A DNA stretch of 64,000 nt, taken from NCBI RefSeq assembly GCF_017873235.1, contig NZ_JAGGJZ010000004.1, positions 124,001 through 188,000 on the forward strand. Direction: 5' to 3'. The position numbers and the translations under genes were made by a program. How positions within the stretch are numbered: position 1 is the first letter of the stretch; each line of letters begins with the position of its first letter. Origin of the DNA: Clostridium moniliforme (GTDB taxonomy: Bacteria; Bacillota; Clostridia; Clostridiales; Clostridiaceae). The notes beneath the pieces are model-generated. The model was not told the origin of the DNA. It did no database searches and worked only from the letters and a program-made list of their open reading frames with translations. This document shows positions 63,982 through 64,000 of this stretch, piece by piece.

Positions 63982-64000
63982 AGAACAAGGACATTATGAA

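Overview
The window is about 64 kb of very AT-rich DNA from a low-GC, spore-forming, motile Gram-positive bacterium. It is almost certainly a Clostridium sensu stricto. Signs of this are flagellar genes in clostridial order, an exosporium-type collagen-like protein, a glmS ribozyme, and T-box, SAM, TPP and yybP-ykoY leaders. An LPxTG surface protein and strong GGAGG ribosome sites agree. The species cannot be fixed from the sequence alone.

Layout. 1-8059 is the end of a flagellar operon (fliP partial, fliQ, fliR, flhB, flhA, sigma-28, two FlgF/FlgG rod proteins, fliM, fliN). 8184-13440 is housekeeping: AIM24, YerC, GlmM, a GNAT acetyltransferase, ThiT with its TPP riboswitch, a cyclase-family protein and an initiator tRNA. 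13635-19114 holds the collagen-like protein and a MarR-controlled heterodimeric ABC exporter. 19309-24000 holds a GIY-YIG protein, the glmS ribozyme and glmS, and an LRR wall-anchored protein. 24156-26436 is a CitA/CitB-type two-component pair broken by three separate lesions. 26480-31835 carries a folate enzyme and a fructose-type PTS operon with its PRD regulator and an aldolase.

31900-37737 holds thrS with a T-box, a small HNH protein, an unknown gene behind a 26-bp palindrome, a SAM-riboswitch-controlled NhaC-family transporter (probably for methionine) and ispF. 37881-44219 holds a SigI-C/RsgI composite protein, a DnaA-box cluster, a DUF3298 protein, an aldehyde dehydrogenase, and a P-type ATPase behind a yybP-ykoY (Mn2+) riboswitch. 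44413-51251 looks like one physiological unit: response regulator, kinase, accessory protein, solute-binding protein, organophosphate antiporter and pyruvate kinase, which would suit sensing and use of external phosphorylated three-carbon compounds or sugars. 51576-57855 carries PepF and several surface or envelope proteins.

The accessory part is 57967-63093: a truncated mannose-1-phosphate guanylyltransferase, then a three-gene Lamassu / ABC-three-component defence operon (Cap4-like nuclease, middle component, SMC-like ATPase). It lies between two imperfect copies of a terminator sequence.

The most notable points are the defence operon and its junctions, the SigI-C/RsgI composite, the DnaA-box cluster at 39009-39226, the glmS ribozyme whose P1 arm carries a tandem repeat, the FliM without its CheY-binding peptide, flhB whose natural start position reads ATA, and a structured intergenic element at 51335-51488. 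All assignments come from reading the sequence; no database search was run.
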